NCBI GenBank assembly: GCA_007116865.1
Contig: SKHR01000171.1
Coordinates: forward strand, 1-9,656
Reading direction: 5' to 3'
DNA from: Marinospirillum sp.
Lineage (GTDB): Bacteria; Pseudomonadota; Gammaproteobacteria; Pseudomonadales; Halomonadaceae
Length of the DNA stretch: 9,656 bases
Every line of letters begins with the position of its first letter. Position 1 is the first letter of the stretch. Shown piece by piece: positions 5,223-9,656 of the stretch. The translations under genes were made by a program, and so were the position numbers. The notes beneath the pieces are model-generated. The model was not told the DNA's origin and searched no databases. It worked only from the letters and a program-made list of their open reading frames with translations.

Positions 5223-6011
5223 TTAAGACTGCCAATTGCTCAGTTGAACAAACTCAGACAGACTTAGGGTTTCTGGTCGCCGACTCGGATCGATTTCCAA
5301 TCCTTGCCAATCGGTATCGGTCAGACGACCTTTAAAGTTGTTTCTCAACGTCTTACGCCGCTGCGAAAAAGCAGTCCGCAAGGTTTCCTCCAACTGTTTG
5401 ATCGCCTTTACGGGCTGTTGGATTTCGCGATGAGGCGTCAAACGCACGATCGCTGAATTCACCTTGGGTCGTGGAACAAAGCATTCTGGCGGCACATCAA
5501 ACAGCGCCTCAACACGGCACAGGTATTGCGCCATCACACTCAAACGCCCCCACTGAGCGGTGCCCGGCTGCGCGGCCAGACGATCCACCACTTCTTTCTG
5601 CAACATGAAGTGCATGTCCTGAATCAGTCCCTCAAAGGACAGCAGATGGAAAATCAGTGGGGTTGATATATTGTAAGGCAAATTGCCGACAATGCGCAGG
5701 CGGCGCTGATCTTTTTGCAGCCCACAGAAGTCAAACTTCAGGGCATCCGCTTGATGAATGGTGAATCCAGGCTGATTAAAAAACTGGGTGCGCAAGCCAG
5801 GAATCAGATCCCGATCCAGCTCGATCACATCCAGCTGCGGACAGTGTTGCAACAATAGGGTGGTGATCGCACCCATGCCGGGGCCGATCTCGACCAGCGC
5901 ATCCTCAGGCTGTGGGCGGATCGCATGAACAATCCGACGGATGATGCCTGAATCCTGCAAAAAATTTTGTCCGAAGCGCTTGCGTGCCCGGTGCCCTTGA
6001 AGTGCTGCCAT
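5223..6011 (-). CDS. rsmA: 16S rRNA (adenine1518/1519-N6)-dimethyltransferase RsmA (KsgA)
   Basis: RsmA dimethylates two adjacent adenines in the 3'-terminal hairpin (helix 45) of 16S rRNA, using S-adenosylmethionine, as a late checkpoint of 30S assembly. The 262-residue product carries RKRFGQNFL (10-18), the SAM-binding motif VEIGPGMGAIT (40-50), the acidic VIELDRDL (62-69), the catalytic NLPYNIS (110-116), FVPRPKVNSAIV (178-189) and FSQRRKTLRN (215-224). All are intact. ATG 6011 starts 3 bp after the pdxA stop. The ribosome binding site is weak (around ACGAGATA), so coupling with pdxA is likely. Length and motif order are ordinary for the family. Confidence 0.97.
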   Translation of the reverse strand: MAALQGHRARKRFGQNFLQDSGIIRRIVHAIRPQPEDALVEIGPGMGAITTLLLQHCPQLDVIELDRDLIPGLRTQFFNQPGFTIHQADALKFDFCGLQKDQRRLRIVGNLPYNISTPLIFHLLSFEGLIQDMHFMLQKEVVDRLAAQPGTAQWGRLSVMAQYLCRVEALFDVPPECFVPRPKVNSAIVRLTPHREIQQPVKAIKQLEETLRTAFSQRRKTLRNNFKGRLTDTDWQGLEIDPSRRPETLSLSEFVQLSNWQS

Positions 6012-6014
6012 GTA

Positions 6015-7001
6015 TTATCTCGTGAGTCGCTGTGCGTAATTCAGCGCGGTTTGTAAACTGCCCACCTGGGCCTGACCGGTAGCGGCCAGTTCGAGTGCGG
6101 TGCCATGATCCACTGAGGTTCGCACCAGGGGTAAACCAAGGGTGATATTGGCGGCCTGACCAAAACCCAAGTGCTTCAGAACCGGCAACCCCTGGTCATG
6201 ATACATGGCGAGAACCGCATCTGCCTGTTTTAACCACTGGGGCGTGAACAGGGTGTCGGCGGGCAAAGGCCCGGTCAGATGCATGCCTTGCTGCTTAAGG
6301 CGCTCCAGCAACGGGGTGATCACTTCGATCTCTTCCCGCCCCAGGTGCCCGCCTTCCCCGGCATGAGGGTTGAGCCCTGCTACCAGAATATGCGGTTGTT
6401 GCAGACCAAAACGCTGAACCAGATCCTGATGCAGGATTGTCAGAATACGCTCCAGCTTGGGCGCAGTGATGGCATCAGCAACCTGGCGCAGCGATAGATG
6501 AGTAGTCACCAGGGCCACACGCAGCTGCTCGGTGGCCAGCAACATGACCACCTCATCACAGCCACAACGGGCCTGCAAAAATTCGGTATGTCCGGTGAAC
6601 GCAATGCCAGACTGATTGATCACCCCTTTATGCACCGGGCCAGTCACCAATGCACGCGCCTGCCCTTGCAGACAGGCATCCGTGGCCAGGCTGAGGGTTT
6701 GCAACACATAGGCCGCATTGTCCGGGTTGAGTTTTCCCGCCTCCACCGGTGCATTTAAAGCAACCGGCCACACCCGAACAGCGCCTGCATTCGCTGGCGC
6801 TGTATGCAAAGTCCGGGCATCCACCAACTGAGCCTGCCAATCCACACCCAACTGCTGTGCCCGCTCGGCCAGCAGATCGGGATCGGCCACCACCACCCAG
6901 GTGTCTGTCGCGGTCTGACTCGCCAGCTGTACCACCAGATCCGGGCCGATACCGGCGGGTTCACCGGGAGTGATCAGCAGGGGTTTGTGCGGCTCAACCA
7001 C
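6015..7001 (-). CDS. pdxA: 4-hydroxythreonine-4-phosphate dehydrogenase PdxA
   Basis: PdxA oxidises 4-phosphohydroxy-L-threonine with NAD(P)+; the product loses CO2 and feeds PdxJ in pyridoxal phosphate synthesis. With the GTG start at 7001 the protein is 328 residues (329 in E. coli) and begins close to LLITPGEPAGIGPDLV, as the family does. The divalent-metal histidines are present: His168 (VTTHLSL), His213 (NPHAGEGGH) and His268 (MYHDQG). Other blocks are LVTGPVHKGVIN, GHTEFL, and TSVDHGTA near the end. GTG 7001 is supported by GGGTGGA (7007-7013) 5 nt upstream, by the family length, and by an 8-bp overlap with the surA stop, the usual coupled layout. An ATG at 7061 would add 20 residues (MRKKYKTG...) that overlap surA and look unlike the family. 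Confidence 0.95.
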   Translation of the reverse strand: MVEPHKPLLITPGEPAGIGPDLVVQLASQTATDTWVVVADPDLLAERAQQLGVDWQAQLVDARTLHTAPANAGAVRVWPVALNAPVEAGKLNPDNAAYVLQTLSLATDACLQGQARALVTGPVHKGVINQSGIAFTGHTEFLQARCGCDEVVMLLATEQLRVALVTTHLSLRQVADAITAPKLERILTILHQDLVQRFGLQQPHILVAGLNPHAGEGGHLGREEIEVITPLLERLKQQGMHLTGPLPADTLFTPQWLKQADAVLAMYHDQGLPVLKHLGFGQAANITLGLPLVRTSVDHGTALELAATGQAQVGSLQTALNYAQRLTR

Positions 7002-8286
7002 GAATTTCCACCCAGGTACTGTCACGGATTTCGCGCAGCCAGTTTTGTACTTCTTCCTCAAAGCGGCGCTCAGCCAGGAGCTGCTGCACCTGTTGACGCC
7101 GCAGGCGATCGGTCATGTCCGCTTCACGATAGCCTTCAACCTCAATCAAATGCCAGCCAAACTGCGTCTGAATCGGCTCGGAAATTTCGCCAGGTTGCAA
7201 TGACTGCATGGCGGCCTCAAAAGAAGGTACCATCTGTCCTGGTGAAACCCAGCCAAGACTGCCACCGGATTGGCGACTGGCACGGTCATCTGAGTATTGG
7301 CGTGCCAGTTCGGCCAGAGATTCCCCCGCCAGCGCGCGCTGATGCAACTGGTTGATCTTTTCCCGGGTCGCACTTTCATCACGCAGGGCATTGGGGCTGA
7401 GCAGCAGATGGCGAGCCTGGGTTTGCAGTATCACATGCTGGGCACCTCCACGGGTTTCCACCAGTTTGATCAAGTGAAAACCACTGGGGCTGCGAATCGG
7501 GCCGGCGAGTTCGCCTGCACTCATGCGCACCACCTGATCGGCGAAAATGGATGGCAAGGAAAGCGCCGAACGCCACCCCAGATCTCCGCCACTGAAAGCC
7601 TGGTCACCGGCAGAAGCCGACACTGCCAGTTCGGCAAAGTCTTCTCCCGTTCTTAAGCGCTGCATCAAGGCGTCCGCGTCTGCCCGTGCTTTAGCCACCT
7701 GCTCGGGTGACGGCCCCTCCGGCAGGGAAATCAGAATGTGTGCCACCCGAAACTCGCGTCCTTCCTGCTCCATGGCTTCGGGTGAAGCTAGGTAAGCATC
7801 CACTTCCTGCTCACTGACTTGAATCCGGTCCGCCACTCGACGCTGTCTGACTTGAGAAATCAGCATTTCTTCGCGAATTTGCTCACGAAACAATGAAAAA
7901 GCCAGGCCGTCAGCTTCTACGGCATCACGAAACTGGGGCAAAGTCATCTGGTTTTGCTGGGCAATCCGGTTGATGGTGGCACTCAGGGTCTGTTCATCGA
8001 TGCGTAACCCGCCCTGACGAGCCAGTTGCAGCTGGATGGTATCCAGGATCAGGCGTTCGAGAACCTGCTGGCGTAAAACATCTTCAGGCGGTAAACGCAC
8101 GCCACGTTCACTGATCTGCGCACGCACCTGCTGCAGACGCAAATCCAGTTCCGACTGCATCAAGGCTTCTTCACCAACCACCGCGATGACTCGATCGAGC
8201 ACACGGGGTTCTGCTTGAGCGCTGACACTGACCAGCAACAAGCACACCAGCAAAACCGACGACTGAATCCAGCTGTTTTTTTTCAC
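6994..8286 (-). CDS. surA: Periplasmic chaperone / peptidyl-prolyl isomerase SurA
   Basis: SurA escorts unfolded outer-membrane proteins across the periplasm to the BAM complex; LptD, encoded just upstream, is among its best-known clients. The 430-residue product (428 in E. coli) has a signal peptide (KK, then hydrophobic 10-22, cleavage after SAQA25). The chaperone N-domain begins RVLDRVIAVVGEEAL, and two parvulin domains follow. P1 runs from about 178 to 277 (FRVAHILIS, GGDLGW, GPIRSPSGFHLIKL). P2 runs from about 289 to 386 (ARHLLLSPNAL, GGSLGWVSPGQMVPSF, PIQTQFGWHLIEVEG). A C-terminal helix rich in Arg, Gln and Glu, which packs on the N-domain in the known structure, ends the chain. Start is GTG 8286, with GAGGT 4 nt upstream; there is no in-frame ATG nearby. 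I count 43 Arg to 5 Lys. It is 21 bp after lptD and overlaps pdxA by 8 bp. Confidence 0.96.
   Translation of the reverse strand: MKKNSWIQSSVLLVCLLLVSVSAQAEPRVLDRVIAVVGEEALMQSELDLRLQQVRAQISERGVRLPPEDVLRQQVLERLILDTIQLQLARQGGLRIDEQTLSATINRIAQQNQMTLPQFRDAVEADGLAFSLFREQIREEMLISQVRQRRVADRIQVSEQEVDAYLASPEAMEQEGREFRVAHILISLPEGPSPEQVAKARADADALMQRLRTGEDFAELAVSASAGDQAFSGGDLGWRSALSLPSIFADQVVRMSAGELAGPIRSPSGFHLIKLVETRGGAQHVILQTQARHLLLSPNALRDESATREKINQLHQRALAGESLAELARQYSDDRASRQSGGSLGWVSPGQMVPSFEAAMQSLQPGEISEPIQTQFGWHLIEVEGYREADMTDRLRRQQVQQLLAERRFEEEVQNWLREIRDSTWVEIRG
7007..7013 (-). promoter_or_regulatory. Ribosome binding site deciding the GTG start of pdxA
   Basis: On the minus strand this reads GGGTGGA, 5 nt before GTG 7001 and inside the last codons of surA. 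It favours the short (328-residue) PdxA over the ATG 60 bases upstream. Confidence 0.5.
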
Positions 8287-8290
8287 TCTG

Positions 8291-8295
8291 ACCTC
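8291..8295 (-). promoter_or_regulatory. Ribosome binding site of surA (GTG start)
   Basis: On the minus strand this reads GAGGT, 4 nt before GTG 8286, within the 21-bp gap after the lptD stop. It supports the unusual start codon; there is no room for a separate strong promoter in the gap. Confidence 0.55.
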
Positions 8296-8307
8296 TTTTT
8301 CAATGAG

Positions 8308-9656
8308 TTAGCGGCGATTGGTATAACCGGGAATTTCATCACGCAACAGGTCAGCGGTTGACTGACCCGCGCCCCCCAGCCCTCGCAGGTTGATTTGCAG
8401 GAAAATCCCACGGTCGCGTTCTCTGGCTTCAAACCCTTCATCATAAGCCGGGCTGGTATTCGGATCCTTCACCCAATCGCGATACACCAGCTGCAATTGC
8501 CAGCAGCAGCTGGTGTACTCTAAGCCACCCAGCGTATCAAGCACTTCGCTTCTTTTCCAATCCAGCGCATGTTTGAAGAAGAAACGCCAGCGTGGGTGCC
8601 AACTGGGCAGAATCCCACTGACATAATACTGCTCTTCGGCCAGTTCACGGTAGCTGTAATCATCCATCAGCGAGCGATCTGGTGCAGGCCCGGTCAGCTC
8701 ATTACGTCGATGACGCAGATAGTTGGAGCGATACACATGCCCAAGGTTCAGCTGCATGCCGCTGGGATCAGACCAGGTGGCTCGGGTGTGGCTTTGATCA
8801 GTGACCTGAAAATGATCATCCCATAGGTAAGTGGTACGCAACTCCAACTGACGCAAAGGACGCCAGTTGGCCTCCACCACCAGGTTGGATCGCTCACGGG
8901 TAAGGCTATAGGGGCGATCTTCACGCGCCTGATTGCGTGGGTGATTTTCTGCATTCGGGTGAATCGAACGGTTATCCAGATAACGATCCGACCAGTAAAA
9001 CTCTTGAGCCAGATGCAAACCAGCCAGCTCACGCCCGGTTTGCGCACTCAACAAACGCTGCTGCACCCCGAAGGTCACCTTACTGACATCACCGACACGA
9101 TCACGCCCTGTGGTGCGCTCGGCTCGGTACAACTGGTTGACACTGAAACCCGAAAAACGTCCATCAAAAATGGGCGGGATCTGATACTGCTCCACATAAG
9201 GCACATGAGCGACAAAAAGCCGTGGCTCCAGGGTTTGCAAAAAGGATCGGCCCAACAGGCTGGCATCTCTTTCCAGGAAAAGCCCTGTATCCAGACTCAG
9301 GACCGGCACACTGGCACTGGGTGAAAGCTCAACCGCATTTCTCTGCACCGAGGGGGCGGCGTCCTGCCAATAGGGATCAAGCTGGTATTGCGTGTGCTTG
9401 AGAGTTAAGGCGGGGCGCACAAAAGCCCAAGGCCACGACCAGTCGCCCTGAACGCCTGCGGCAAGATGCAAACGGTCCGCTCTTGGCGCGCCCCAGCGAT
9501 TGATATAAAAGTCATTCGGCGCAGTGGGTGGAGCCTCTATTTCTGACTGATAATCTTGCCGATCACTCACCTCACGATCAAACAACCGATCAAAACGCGC
9601 CAAATCCATCAGCAGGTGACTGCGCCAGCGCGGTGTCAGACGATCCTGGCGTCGAA
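8308..9656 (-). CDS. lptD: LPS-assembly protein LptD, C-terminal beta-barrel part (5' part outside window)
   Basis: LptD is the outer-membrane barrel that, with lipoprotein LptE as a plug, inserts lipopolysaccharide into the outer leaflet. About 449 codons of the 3' part are present, and the frame is open to the right edge (RRQDRLTPRWRSHLL precedes the internal Met at 9609), so the start and the periplasmic jellyroll domain lie outside. What is seen is barrel-like: alternating aromatic/polar strands such as FVRPALTLKHTQYQL, LEPRLFVAHVPY, FSGFSVNQLYRAER, ELRTTYLWDD and LQLVYRDW. The adjacent cysteine pair in YTSCCW (codons 8503-8508) corresponds to E. coli Cys724/Cys725, which form disulfides with two N-terminal cysteines. 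The end, INLRGLGG...LLRDEIPGY, is the usual LptD terminus. It is the first gene of the operon within the window, 21 bp before surA. Confidence 0.95.
   Translation of the reverse strand, partial: RRQDRLTPRWRSHLLMDLARFDRLFDREVSDRQDYQSEIEAPPTAPNDFYINRWGAPRADRLHLAAGVQGDWSWPWAFVRPALTLKHTQYQLDPYWQDAAPSVQRNAVELSPSASVPVLSLDTGLFLERDASLLGRSFLQTLEPRLFVAHVPYVEQYQIPPIFDGRFSGFSVNQLYRAERTTGRDRVGDVSKVTFGVQQRLLSAQTGRELAGLHLAQEFYWSDRYLDNRSIHPNAENHPRNQAREDRPYSLTRERSNLVVEANWRPLRQLELRTTYLWDDHFQVTDQSHTRATWSDPSGMQLNLGHVYRSNYLRHRRNELTGPAPDRSLMDDYSYRELAEEQYYVSGILPSWHPRWRFFFKHALDWKRSEVLDTLGGLEYTSCCWQLQLVYRDWVKDPNTSPAYDEGFEARERDRGIFLQINLRGLGGAGQSTADLLRDEIPGYTNRR

Noticed and set aside
6999..7061. ATG 7061 as the start of PdxA
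   Set aside because: It would add 20 residues (MRKKYKTGCAKS...) unlike the family and extend the overlap with surA to 68 bp. GTG 7001 gives the family length and has GGGTGGA 5 nt before it.
6804..7355. 183-codon open frame on the + strand across pdxA and surA
   Set aside because: It is antisense to two strongly conserved genes, has no ribosome binding site that I can see, and its protein is low-complexity (Pro, Gln, Arg rich) with no family resemblance. It arises from the biased codon use of the real genes.
7297..7656. 119-codon open frame on the + strand inside surA
   Set aside because: It lies wholly antisense to the parvulin domains of surA and has no recognisable features.
9607..9609. 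ATG 9609 as the start of LptD
   Set aside because: The frame stays open to the window edge, and 433 residues is far too short for LptD. The ATG is an internal Met.

Overview
The window is a compact stretch of gammaproteobacterial chromosome with no gap longer than about 100 bp. The gene order (tsaD, folB, folK-like, cca, then glpE, apaH, rsmA, pdxA, surA, lptD on the other strand) resembles, from memory, the Pseudomonas housekeeping locus. Two H-ring flagellar genes sit in the middle. Together with strongly arginine-rich, lysine-poor proteins, this suggests a motile, probably marine relative of the Pseudomonadales/Oceanospirillales. That placement is an inference from gene order and protein style, not from a database search.

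Left part (1-1105, + strand): the 3' end of tsaD (tRNA t6A synthesis), then folB (dihydroneopterin aldolase) overlapping it by 8 bp, then a diverged HPPK (folK-like) overlapping folB by 11 bp. folB and folK are consecutive steps of folate synthesis. cca (1054-2166, - strand) runs towards them and its 3' end overlaps folK by 52 bp.

Middle (2167-4037, + strand): a roughly 100-bp divergent intergenic region, the only sizeable non-coding stretch, followed by flgP (LPP20-type outer-membrane lipoprotein) and flgT (periplasmic H-ring protein), one base apart. They presumably form a two-gene transcript for the flagellar basal-body H-ring. flgO, the usual third member, is not here.

Right part (4047-9656, all - strand): a tightly packed operon transcribed from the right edge leftwards: lptD (3' part only; LPS export barrel), surA (periplasmic chaperone that folds LptD and other barrels), pdxA (vitamin B6 synthesis), rsmA (16S rRNA dimethylation), apaH (Ap4A hydrolysis), glpE (rhodanese). 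Spacings are 21, -8, 3, 18 and 24 bp. apaG, commonly between rsmA and apaH, is missing.

I found no RNA genes, insertion sequences, CRISPR arrays, phage genes or convincing intrinsic terminators, and nothing that looks like an undescribed multi-gene system. The points most worth a second look are the isolated flgP-flgT pair, loss of catalytic-type residues in the HPPK, the lysine-rich apaH among lysine-poor neighbours, the folK/cca tail overlap, and an inverted repeat upstream of flgP.
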